Assembly (NCBI GenBank): GCA_031275145.1
Contig: JAISPE010000108.1
Coordinates: forward strand, 1 to 6,505
DNA from: Prevotellaceae bacterium
GTDB lineage: Bacteria; Bacteroidota; Bacteroidia; Bacteroidales; UBA932
Reading direction: 5' to 3'
DNA length: 6,505 nucleotides
Positions 1 through 6,209 of the stretch are shown piece by piece. The translations under genes and the position numbers were made by a program. A model generated the notes under the pieces. The model was not told the origin of the DNA and did no database searches. It saw only the letters and a list, made by a program, of their open reading frames with translations. How positions within the stretch are numbered: position 1 is the first letter of the stretch; every line of letters starts with the position of its first letter.

Positions 1-2295
1 GGCAAGGGTACGGCGCAGTCGCCTTTCCGGAGTATCGAACGGGCTAAAGCCGAAGCATACAGAACGAAAGGCGATGTGACGGTTTTCCTTCATGAAGCAA
101 CCTACCGGCTTTCCGCTCCGCTTGTTTTCACTCCGGGAGACGGAAAAACAGCGTACAAATCATTGACGGTACGTTCCTTTCCGGGCGAAAAGGCTGTCAT
201 CAGCGGAGGCATGATTCTCGAAAACCTGCAATGGAAACCGTACAAAAACGGCATTTTGCAAACCGCAGTACAGGGTTCTCCGGTGATGGACATGCTGATC
301 GTGAACGGCGAAATACGGCATCAGGCGCGGTATCCCAATTATGACCCTGGCGCTGTCCGTTTCAACGGTACAGCCCGTGACGCCACCGCTCCCGGGCGGG
401 TAAAAACATGGAAAAACCCGGCAGGCGGATACCTGCATGCCATGCACACTCACGACTGGGGCGACTTCCATTACCGTATTAACGGGCGCGACAGCTCCGG
501 AAATCTCAGCATGGAAGGCGGCTGGCAAAACAACCGGCAGTCGGGTCTGCATGCATCGAACCGGATGGTCGAAAACATTTTCGAAGAGCTTGACGCTCCC
601 GGCGAATGGTTCTACGATGCGGAAAAATCGACGCTCTACTACTATCCTCCGGAAGGCGAAGACGTGAAAACCGCCCTTTTCGAAAGTCCGCAAATCAAAC
701 ACCTTATCGAACTGCGCGGCGACGAAAGCAATCCTGTGCGTAACATCACCTTCGAGGGGTTGAACCTGACACAGACGCTCCGTACCTTTATGGAAAAATA
801 CGAGCCTCTGCTGCGTTCGGACTGGACAATTTACCGCGGCGCAGCCATATTCTTCGAAGGCGCTGAAAACTGTTCCCTGAAAAACTGCAATATCTACGAT
901 GTCGGGGGAAACGCCGTCTTTTTCAGCAAATATAATCGCTACTGCGAAGTTTCCGGCTCGTATCTGACACGTACGGGAGCCAGCGCTGTCTGTTTTGTCG
1001 GCGACCCCGGTGCGGTACGTTCTCCAAGTTTCGAATACTCACAGTTCGTACCCTCAAAAGATATGGACAGGACTGTCGGTCCCAAAACCGGCAACTATCC
1101 GGCCTTTTGCCGCGTACACGACAATCTGATTCACCGTACGGGACTGTACGAAAAGCAGATTACCGGAGTGGAACTGTCCATGTGCCGGGCTGTTACGGTC
1201 AGTCACAACAGCATTTACGATACCCCGCGCGCCGGAATCAATGTCAGCGAAGGTACATGGGGCGGGCATGTCATAGAATTTAACGATGTGTTCAATACCG
1301 TCAGGGAAACGGGAGACCATGGCTCGTTTAATTCCTGGGGAAGAGACCGTTTCTGGCATCCCGACCGCGGCGCCATGAATGCTCTGGCGGCAGACGAATA
1401 CACTGAACTGATACTCGCCGACGCTGTCGAAACGACGGTAATCCGGAACAACCGTTTCCGCTGCGATCGCGGCTGGGATATCGACCTCGACGACGGCTCA
1501 ACCAATTATCATATCTACAACAACCTGTGCCTGAACGGCGGATTGAAACTCCGGGAAGGTTTTTACAGGGTGGTGGAAAACAACATACTTGTCAACTGCA
1601 CATTCCACCGGCATGTATGGTTTAATAACAGCGGCTCTGTTTTTACCCGTAACATCGTAATGTTACCCTACGAAAAAACGGCAGGCAACGAAGACGGCGG
1701 CGCTCTGATTGACCGTAACATTTTTACCGACAGTCTCTCGTACAAAAACGCAAGGGAATACGGTACGGACTTAAACTCCATCGTTTCCAAGATAAAATTC
1801 ATTGATCCGGCTTCCGGAGATTTCAGGGTGGCAGCCAGCTCGACGGAAATCTTCCGTATGGGATTCCAGAACTTCGAGATGGACCGTTTCGGTGTCGAAT
1901 CCGGCCGTTTAAAGGCGATTGCCGAAAAGCCCGAAATGCCAATTCCTGTCATAGCCGCCGACAAAACAGATTCGGAAGTACTTGTATGGGAATCGGTGAA
2001 AATAAAGAATCTGGAAACCCTGGGCGAACGTTCTGCTACCGGCATGGATTCGGAACGGGGTGTATATGTCGTTTCCGTAGGCGCTTACGGCAACTACCTG
2101 CGCGATTATCTCAAGTCAAACGATGTGATTCTGGGTTTTGCAGGCAAACCGGTACATTCGCTCAACGACCTTTACAAGGCTATCGCAGAAACCGACCTGA
2201 AAAAACCTCAACAGATGATTATCTATCGTAATCAGAAGGAAAATACGGTTACGATTCCAGGAGGAGTTATTCGATCAAACGTAAAACAGTTATGA
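1..2295 (+). CDS. Parallel beta-helix protein with C-terminal PDZ domain, 5'-truncated (GH141-like)
   Basis: The frame is open from base 1, so the start lies outside the window; a GTG at 76 is in frame, but the 25 codons before it already read as family sequence (GKGTAQSPFRSIERA). Residues below count from base 1 (764 visible). The opening matches the usual N-terminus of surface beta-helix proteins, so I infer that only a signal peptide and a few tens of residues are missing. About residues 45-620 form the right-handed parallel beta-helix, with repeated turns such as NCNIYDVGGNAVFF and NNRFRCDRGWDIDLDDGS. VENIFEELDAPGEWFYD (190-206), ETGDHGSFNSWGRDRFW (436-452) and the acidic run around 493-498 are motifs I associate with GH141-like proteins; GH141 includes an alpha-L-fucosidase acting on rhamnogalacturonan II. 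Catalytic residues cannot be assigned without alignment. Residues about 670-757 form a PDZ domain (DVILGFAGKPVHSLNDLYKAI). A periplasmic or surface role on glycans is inferred. By eye the gene is richer in G+C than the operon downstream. Confidence 0.9.
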   Translation, partial: GKGTAQSPFRSIERAKAEAYRTKGDVTVFLHEATYRLSAPLVFTPGDGKTAYKSLTVRSFPGEKAVISGGMILENLQWKPYKNGILQTAVQGSPVMDMLIVNGEIRHQARYPNYDPGAVRFNGTARDATAPGRVKTWKNPAGGYLHAMHTHDWGDFHYRINGRDSSGNLSMEGGWQNNRQSGLHASNRMVENIFEELDAPGEWFYDAEKSTLYYYPPEGEDVKTALFESPQIKHLIELRGDESNPVRNITFEGLNLTQTLRTFMEKYEPLLRSDWTIYRGAAIFFEGAENCSLKNCNIYDVGGNAVFFSKYNRYCEVSGSYLTRTGASAVCFVGDPGAVRSPSFEYSQFVPSKDMDRTVGPKTGNYPAFCRVHDNLIHRTGLYEKQITGVELSMCRAVTVSHNSIYDTPRAGINVSEGTWGGHVIEFNDVFNTVRETGDHGSFNSWGRDRFWHPDRGAMNALAADEYTELILADAVETTVIRNNRFRCDRGWDIDLDDGSTNYHIYNNLCLNGGLKLREGFYRVVENNILVNCTFHRHVWFNNSGSVFTRNIVMLPYEKTAGNEDGGALIDRNIFTDSLSYKNAREYGTDLNSIVSKIKFIDPASGDFRVAASSTEIFRMGFQNFEMDRFGVESGRLKAIAEKPEMPIPVIAADKTDSEVLVWESVKIKNLETLGERSATGMDSERGVYVVSVGAYGNYLRDYLKSNDVILGFAGKPVHSLNDLYKAIAETDLKKPQQMIIYRNQKENTVTIPGGVIRSNVKQL

Positions 2296-2340
2296 AGTAT
2301 GAAGTATGAGTTATGAAGTATAAAGTATAAGGTATGAGAA
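2292..2340 (+). repeat. Heptanucleotide tandem array overlapping the stop codon
   Basis: Seven consecutive 7-base units are seen: ATGAAGT, ATGAAGT, ATGAGTT, ATGAAGT, ATAAAGT, ATAAGGT, ATGAGAA. The TGA stop of the beta-helix gene (2293-2295) lies in the first unit. Because translation ends in unit one, gain or loss of later units would not change the protein. The array is therefore more likely a slippage-prone intergenic repeat than a phase-variation switch. Confidence 0.85.
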
Positions 2341-2433
2341 CTGAATTGTTGCCCCCCTGAATCCGGCAGATTTAACCGGAACAATATCACAAAACGGTTG
2401 TTAAGGCATACGCAGCAGCGTGGATTTTGCTTT
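2341..2433. repeat. Copy 1 of a ~95-base diverged intergenic repeat with two hairpins
   Basis: This segment aligns with 2565-2660, 224 bases downstream. The best block is 2358-2391, with three differences from copy 2, all transitions. A second block, GCGTGGATTTTG, starts at 2418. Hairpin one is TCCGG (2362-2366) with CCGGA (2376-2380). Hairpin two is ACGC (2410-2413) with GCGT (2418-2421). Read on the minus strand it encodes KQNPR, a variable stretch and VILFRLNLPD, which copy 2 largely preserves. It may be a structured RNA, a dispersed repeat, or a remnant of a coding sequence. I do not recognise the family. Confidence 0.75.
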
Positions 2434-2564
2434 CGCTTGTGATACGGGTTGCCGGAAACCGCAGGGACGGCGCGACAAAAGTTCACGCCTGCTGTTTTAC
2501 GAAACAAGTCCGCGCTGTTACGGTTTCATTCTTCTTTAATTTTATGAAACATCAAAACGTTTAG
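2434..2564. other. Intergenic spacer between the two long repeat copies
   Basis: No credible gene is visible. Two small symmetries are present. GTTTCAT (2523-2529) and ATGAAAC (2544-2550) form a 7-base inverted repeat around a pyrimidine-rich loop. GTTTAGCTAAAC (2559-2570) is a perfect 12-base palindrome reaching into repeat copy 2. Either could be a weak hairpin or a protein-binding site, but no gene starts nearby. A minus-strand reading frame (2507 down to 2232, TTG start) crosses this area; I treat it as spurious. Confidence 0.4.
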
Positions 2565-2660
2565 CTAAACTGTTCGTCTCTTAAATCCGGTAGATTTAAT
2601 CGGAACAATATCACAGATTGATTATTAGCGAGACGCATGTAATGGCGTGGACTTTGTTTT
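2565..2660. repeat. Copy 2 of the ~95-base diverged intergenic repeat
   Basis: This is the partner of 2341-2433. Both hairpins are kept. TCCGG (2586-2590) pairs with TCGGA (2600-2604), where the closing G-C pair of copy 1 becomes G-U. ACGC (2633-2636) pairs with GCGT (2645-2648) around a longer loop. Net length differs from copy 1 by 3 bases between the hairpins. On the minus strand the reading is KQSPR, a variable part, VILFRLNLPD, then QFS followed by TAA. Codons for R, L, Q, F, S and K differ from copy 1 only at synonymous sites. Confidence 0.75.
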
Positions 2661-2697
2661 GACAGTTTTTTTGACAGAATTTTTTGACAGAATTTTT
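2657..2697. repeat. T-rich GACAG repeats, inverted relative to 2785-2842
   Basis: Three units end in GACAG: a partial unit at 2657-2665, then two 13-14 base units at 2666-2679 and 2680-2692. TTTTTTGACAGAATT occurs at 2667-2681 and 2680-2694. Its exact reverse complement AATTCTGTCAAAAAA occurs at 2785-2799 and 2806-2820. The two sets face each other across about 90 bases and could form a long hairpin or cruciform. Confidence 0.8.
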
Positions 2698-2711
2698 AAA
2701 TCGGCGTAGCC

Positions 2712-2735
2712 AAACTTTAGTTCGACGAAGTCAAT
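2712..2735. repeat. 24-base dispersed repeat, copy A
   Basis: This stretch (AAACTTTAG, then TTCGACGAAGTCAAT) is identical to 6286-6309, over 3.5 kb away at the other end of the operon. It is weakly palindromic (ACTT near the start, AAGT near the end). It sits in the loop between the inverted GACAG/CTGTC arrays. Exact identity over 24 bases in non-coding DNA points to a dispersed repeat or a conserved binding site. Confidence 0.8.
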
Positions 2736-2842
2736 TTACATAATTTACATAATTTACAAATCTGTTAATTTTGCAAATTTTGTTAATTCTGTCAAAAAAA
2801 AAGGGAATTCTGTCAAAAAAGGGAATCCTGTCAAAAAAGGGG
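2733..2842. repeat. Nonamer-period tandem array grading into 18-base units
   Basis: AATTTACAT, AATTTACAT and AATTTACAA (2733-2759) are followed, after a 7-base unit, by AATTTTGCA, AATTTTGTT and AATTCTGTC (2767-2793). Three longer units then begin at 2785, 2806 and 2824, each AATTCTGTC or AATCCTGTC followed by a run of A and GGG. The sequence drifts gradually from unit to unit while the roughly 9-base step is kept. Open frames crossing it read as ILSKKG-type repeats because 18 is a multiple of three; they are by-products. Confidence 0.75.
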
Positions 2843-2849
2843 AAAAGAG

Positions 2850-2878
2850 AGAAGGCAGGATTGGGTCGCCTGCCTTCT
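2850..2878. terminator. Strong hairpin, possible terminator
   Basis: GAAGGCAGG (2851-2859) pairs perfectly with CCTGCCTTC (2869-2877); an outer A-T pair makes 10 base pairs around a 9-base loop. On the plus strand only a short mixed TTCATT follows. On the minus strand the following sequence is pyrimidine-rich with a T run, closer to a factor-independent terminator, but no minus-strand gene ends here. It may stop read-through between the beta-helix gene and the operon. The stem is certain; the role is not. Confidence 0.4.
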
Positions 2879-2940
2879 TCATTAACTGAACTAACCTATG
2901 AAAAACCAAATTTGACATATAAACGCGGGGTATGCGAAAT

Positions 2941-2996
2941 TGTTCACACAAAATCGTAGAAAAAACGTAATATTCTATTAATATATTAATGTTCAC
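2941..2996. promoter_or_regulatory. Possible operator: TGTTCAC direct repeats around an AT palindrome
   Basis: TGTTCAC occurs at 2941-2947 and again at 2990-2996. Between them lies the perfect 14-base palindrome ATTAATATATTAAT (2977-2990), ending 11 bases before the -33 element of the operon promoter. The placement suits a regulator site or an UP-like A/T element. In A/T-rich DNA such symmetry can arise by chance, so this is only a candidate. Confidence 0.25.
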
Positions 2997-3001
2997 TGTA
3001 T

Positions 3002-3032
3002 TTTGCACATTAAAACTTTCAGGTTATCTTTG
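3002..3032 (+). promoter_or_regulatory. Bacteroidota-type promoter of the ABC-F/ubiX/DUF3109 operon
   Basis: TTTG at 3002-3005 is followed after 19 bases by TATCTTTG at 3025-3032. This is an exact match to the -33 TTTG and -7 TAnnTTTG consensus used by the primary sigma factor of Bacteroidota. Transcription should start a few bases downstream, around 3036-3041. That leaves only about 7-12 untranslated bases before the GTG start at 3048, so the message would be nearly leaderless. Confidence 0.75.
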
Positions 3033-3047
3033 CGGCAAAAATATATA

Positions 3048-4979
3048 GTGGTATCGGCTAATAATATTACAGTAAGTTTCGGTGGATTCACCCTGTTGAA
3101 CGAAATAAATTTCATGATAAATGAAAACGACCGGATAGGTCTTGTCGGCAAGAACGGTGCGGGTAAATCTACTCTTTTAAAGATATTTATGGGTTTGCAA
3201 CAGCCCACTTCGGGAAACATTTCCGTTCCCGGAAATTTCTCCATGGGTTATCTTCCCCAACAGATGGCCATTGTAGACGGAAAAACCGTAATCGACGAAG
3301 CAATGACGGCTTTTGACTCCATCAACGAACTTGAAGCTGCGATTGAAAACATTTCCGCTCAACTGTCTGTGCGTACGGATTACGAATCGGACGAATATAT
3401 CACGCTTATCGAAAGACTGCACGAAGCGACCGACCGTCATCATATTCTGGGAGGAAACGACAAACAGGGCGATACGGAAAAAGCGCTTCTGGGACTTGGT
3501 TTCAAAAGAGCCGATTTCGACAGGCCTACTTCCAAATTTAGCGGCGGCTGGCGCATGCGTATCGAATTAGCCAAAATTTTACTCACAAAACCCCGGCTTA
3601 TGTTGCTTGACGAGCCTACAAACCATCTGGATATTGAATCTATTCAATGGCTCGAAAATTATCTCAAAAACTGTTACGGGGCATTGATCCTTATTTCTCA
3701 CGACCGCATTTTTCTCGATTCCGTCACAAACAGGACTGTGGAAATATCTCTGGGAAAGGCTTACGACTATAAAGTCCCCTACTCCAGATACGTGGAACTG
3801 CGAAAGGAACGCAGGGAACAGCAAATGGCAGCTTACGAAAACCAGCGCAGAATGATTGAAAAAACGGAAGAATTTATTGACCGTTTCCGTTACAAGGCAA
3901 GCAAGGCCAATCAGGTACAGTCGCGTATCAAACAGTTAAACAAGCTGGAGATTCTTGAAATTGACGAGGAAGACACATCAAAACTTAACATAAAATTCCC
4001 TCCTGCTCCGCGTTCGGGAAGAGATGTGTTTAAAGCCGTAAATCTTGCCAAGATATATGGCGAACACACAGTATTTTCCGGTGTAAATCTGCTTGTGGAG
4101 AGAGGCGAAAAAGTTGCACTTGTCGGACGGAACGGAGAAGGGAAAACAACGCTCTCGAAAATAATAGTCGGCGAAATCCCGCACGAAGAAGGCGATGCTG
4201 TTGTCGGACACAATGTCAAAACCGGATATTTTGCCCAGAATCAGGACAGTTTAATGAATGGCGACGATACCGTTTACGATACTTTGGAGAAAGTGGCTGT
4301 CGGCGACATTCGTTCAAAACTGAGGGACATACTTGCGGCATTTCTTTTCAGAGGTGAAGATATAGACAAGAAAGTCAAGGTTTTGTCGGGTGGCGAACGT
4401 TCGCGTCTGGCCATGGCTAAACTGATGCTTGAGCCATATAATCTCTTAGTGCTTGACGAGCCTACAAATCACATGGATATGCGTTCAAAAGATATTCTGA
4501 AAAATGCTTTGACGGCATACGACGGTACTTTGATCGTCGTATCGCACGACAGGGAATTTTTATCCGGTCTGGTAAATAAAGTCTATGAATTTCGGGACGG
4601 TACGGTTAAGGAACATCTGGGCGGCATACACGAGTTTCTGGAACGCAGAAAACTGGAAAATCTGAACGAACTCGAACGCAAATCCGAACTGTCGAAGGAA
4701 ACAAAAGAAACAAAATCAAACAGTACGGGAGAAAGGGACAGCGAAAAAAAAGAGTTGAATAAACAGTTGAAAAAAATAGAATTACAGATAAAGACTGTGG
4801 AAGAAATTATCACAAAATTAGAAATGGAAATGGCGGAAATGAACGGTTTCCTGTCAAAAGACATTCCCGGAAACGATTTTTTCGAAAGATATGAAGCGAC
4901 AAAAAACGCCTTATCCGGAGAAATGGACAGATGGGAATCGCTGAATGAACAGTACGAACAGTTAAAATCCTTATCATGA
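3048..4979 (+). CDS. ABC-F family ATPase, YheS-like ribosome-associated translation factor
   Basis: This 643-residue protein has two ATP-binding cassettes and no membrane segments, the mark of ABC-F proteins, which bind the ribosomal E site and act on translation. Domain 1: Walker A GKNGAGKST (34-42), Q-loop near 71-72, signature FSGGWRMR (164-171), Walker B with LLDEPTNHLD (catalytic E189), switch H218. The inter-domain linker (about 230-320), which contacts P-site tRNA in this family, contains FIDRFRYKASKANQVQSRIK (276-295). Domain 2: Walker A GRNGEGKTT (360-368), signature LSGGE (446-450), E471, H500. A Lys/Ser/Thr-rich stretch (546-567) leads into a C-terminal coiled coil (568-640). Length and motifs fit the E. 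coli YheS/Uup group (about 635 residues) rather than antibiotic-protection ABC-Fs. The start is GTG 3048, giving MVSANNITVSFGG, the expected N-terminus; an upstream TTG at 3003 lies inside the promoter. Confidence 0.95.
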   Translation: MVSANNITVSFGGFTLLNEINFMINENDRIGLVGKNGAGKSTLLKIFMGLQQPTSGNISVPGNFSMGYLPQQMAIVDGKTVIDEAMTAFDSINELEAAIENISAQLSVRTDYESDEYITLIERLHEATDRHHILGGNDKQGDTEKALLGLGFKRADFDRPTSKFSGGWRMRIELAKILLTKPRLMLLDEPTNHLDIESIQWLENYLKNCYGALILISHDRIFLDSVTNRTVEISLGKAYDYKVPYSRYVELRKERREQQMAAYENQRRMIEKTEEFIDRFRYKASKANQVQSRIKQLNKLEILEIDEEDTSKLNIKFPPAPRSGRDVFKAVNLAKIYGEHTVFSGVNLLVERGEKVALVGRNGEGKTTLSKIIVGEIPHEEGDAVVGHNVKTGYFAQNQDSLMNGDDTVYDTLEKVAVGDIRSKLRDILAAFLFRGEDIDKKVKVLSGGERSRLAMAKLMLEPYNLLVLDEPTNHMDMRSKDILKNALTAYDGTLIVVSHDREFLSGLVNKVYEFRDGTVKEHLGGIHEFLERRKLENLNELERKSELSKETKETKSNSTGERDSEKKELNKQLKKIELQIKTVEEIITKLEMEMAEMNGFLSKDIPGNDFFERYEATKNALSGEMDRWESLNEQYEQLKSLS

Positions 4980-5575
4980 CAATATTTCCCGATAACAGAA
5001 ACAGAAAAATAGTTGTGGCAATAACGGGAGCAAGCGGCTCGCGCTATGCCTCTCAGTTGCTGAAAAAATTAACCCGTACGGATATCCGTTCCGAAAACAT
5101 TGCTGTGATATTCAGCGATAACGGACTGAAAGTGTTTGAATACGAACTCGGTTTACCGGCGCTCAAAGAAATAAACGAAAACTTCAATGTCTTTGACAAC
5201 GGCGATTTTATGGTTTCATTTGCTTCCGGATCATCTTCTTTCGATACTTTGATCATTGTTCCCTGTTCGATGGGAACTCTTGCGCGCATTGCTTCAGGCG
5301 CTGCTTCCGACCTCGTTTCGCGAACGGCAGATGTCATGTTGAAGGAACGCAAGCGTTTGATACTTGTGACAAGGGAAACTCCCTTAAATTCGATTCATCT
5401 GGAAAACATGCTCAGAGTGACAAATGCCGGAGGAATTGTTTGTCCGGCAAGTCCTTCGTTTTACAGTAAACCGGCAGATATAGAGGCTCTGATATCTACT
5501 GTTACCGAAAGGATTTTAAGCCTGGCCTCAATTGATTATCCCGATAAATATGAATGGATGAGGCCCGATAAATAA
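4976..5575 (+). CDS. ubiX: Flavin prenyltransferase UbiX
   Basis: UbiX attaches a dimethylallyl group from dimethylallyl (mono)phosphate to reduced FMN, making prenylated FMN, the cofactor of UbiD-family decarboxylases. It is a cytoplasmic Rossmann-like dodecamer in known cases. The 199-residue length is typical. Visible motifs are GASG (18-21, FMN binding), ELGLP (57-61), PCSMGTLARIASG (96-108), SRTADVMLKERK (115-126), RETPLNSIHLENML (133-146), PASPSFYSKP (157-166), TERIL (177-181) and W194. By recall of the Pseudomonas enzyme, the counterparts of the active-site Ser, Arg, Lys, Glu, Tyr and Trp residues all appear present. ATG 4976 overlaps the ABC-F stop (ATGA), which suggests translational coupling; no Shine-Dalgarno is seen. 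No ubiD is in the window, so the client decarboxylase (for example in menaquinone synthesis) is unknown. Confidence 0.94.
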   Translation: MTIFPDNRNRKIVVAITGASGSRYASQLLKKLTRTDIRSENIAVIFSDNGLKVFEYELGLPALKEINENFNVFDNGDFMVSFASGSSSFDTLIIVPCSMGTLARIASGAASDLVSRTADVMLKERKRLILVTRETPLNSIHLENMLRVTNAGGIVCPASPSFYSKPADIEALISTVTERILSLASIDYPDKYEWMRPDK

Positions 5576-5605
5576 TGCAGTTAATTAATTTTTCAATATA
5601 TAAAT

Positions 5606-6172
5606 ATGATACAGATAGACGACAAAATTATAAGCCGTGACTTATTCGAAGAACATTTTATCTGCGACTTGCCCAAATGTCTGGGAGCCTGTTGCGTATA
5701 CGGAGACAGCGGAGCTCCGCTGGAAAAAGAAGAAAAAAACCTTATTGAAAAACACATGGATAAAATAAAACCGTATCTCACTCCGAAAGGTCTGTCTGTG
5801 ATAGAGCAGTGTGGGGTTGCGGTAACCGATTCCGACGATGAACTTGTAACTCCCTTAACAGGCGACAAAGAAGAATGTGTTTATTCTTATTTTACGGCTG
5901 CCGGCACATGTCTGTGCGGAATCGAACAGGCATACAGAAATGGAGATATCCCTTTCAACAAACCCGTTTCCTGCCATTTATATCCTGTCAGAATCAAAAC
6001 ATTCGGAGATATCACAGCCCTGAACTATGATCAGTGGGATATCTGCGATTCGGCAAGACATCTGGGAAACAGGGAAAAGATGCCTGTGTTTATGTTCCTT
6101 AAAGAGCCGATTATCCGTAAATTCGGGGAGAAATTCTTCGATGCTTTAGTTGAAGTCGCAAAACAGATATGA
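5606..6172 (+). CDS. DUF3109 family cysteine-rich protein of unknown function
   Basis: The 188-residue protein matches the Bacteroidota DUF3109 pattern: MIQIDD at the N-terminus, CDLPKCLGACC (20-30), GDSGAPLEKEE (33-43), TPL (82-84), an internal CLCGIEQAYRNG (102-113), KPVSCHLYPVR (119-129) and NYDQWDIC (140-147). It has ten cysteines (20, 25, 29, 30, 69, 91, 102, 104, 123, 147) plus conserved-looking H124. The spacing recalls the YkgJ/UPF0153 CxxxxCxxxCC metal- or Fe-S-binding proteins. A metal-binding cytoplasmic role is inferred; no activity is established to my knowledge. There is no signal peptide or membrane segment. The ATG start follows an A/T-rich leader without Shine-Dalgarno, 30 bases after the ubiX stop. 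With no visible promoter or terminator in that gap, co-transcription is likely. Confidence 0.9.
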   Translation: MIQIDDKIISRDLFEEHFICDLPKCLGACCVYGDSGAPLEKEEKNLIEKHMDKIKPYLTPKGLSVIEQCGVAVTDSDDELVTPLTGDKEECVYSYFTAAGTCLCGIEQAYRNGDIPFNKPVSCHLYPVRIKTFGDITALNYDQWDICDSARHLGNREKMPVFMFLKEPIIRKFGEKFFDALVEVAKQI

Positions 6173-6180
6173 TTATTGTT

Positions 6181-6209
6181 GTAGAGAGACCCGAATCGGG
6201 CGTCTCTAC
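6181..6209. repeat. REP-like palindrome just after the operon
   Basis: GTAGAGAGACCCG (6181-6193) faces CGGGCGTCTCTAC (6197-6209) across AAT: a 7-base outer stem (GTAGAGA/TCTCTAC), a two-base mismatch, and a CCCG/CGGG inner stem. It starts 9 bases after the DUF3109 stop. No T run follows (six C instead), so it is not a standard factor-independent terminator. It may protect the 3' end of the transcript. GTAGAGACG...CGTCTCTAC palindromes are, from memory, scattered in many bacterial genomes, so a dispersed-repeat origin is likely. Confidence 0.6.

Noticed and set aside
160..702. Minus-strand frame of 180 codons
   Set aside because: It is fully antisense to the beta-helix domain, which has clear family motifs, and shows no recognisable domain of its own.
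2232..2507. Minus-strand frame of 91 codons containing VILFRLNLPD
   Set aside because: It needs a TTG start and runs through the heptamer array and antisense into the beta-helix gene. The repeated motif itself is kept as a finding, not as a gene.
2766..2773. TAATTTTG as a second promoter -7 element
   Set aside because: It fits TAnnTTTG but no TTTG or TTG lies about 19-21 bases upstream, and it is inside the A/T-rich repeat array.
2771..2959. Plus-strand frame of 62 codons with ILSKKG repeats
   Set aside because: The repeats come from an 18-base tandem array; there is no plausible start signal or protein-like composition.
2754..3008. Minus-strand frame of 84 codons
   Set aside because: It crosses the tandem array and the operon promoter, and its LTEFPFFLTE-type repeats simply translate the array.
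3003..3047. Upstream extension of the ABC-F reading frame to a TTG start
   Set aside because: The extension is encoded by the promoter itself, the residues do not resemble the family, and GTG 3048 gives the expected N-terminus.
3048..4979. Antibiotic-resistance ABC-F protein
   Set aside because: The motifs and length match the housekeeping YheS/Uup type, and there is no attenuator-style leader since the predicted 5' leader is only about 10 bases.
6181..6209. Standard factor-independent terminator
   Set aside because: The hairpin is clear, but it is followed by a C run rather than a T run on the plus strand.
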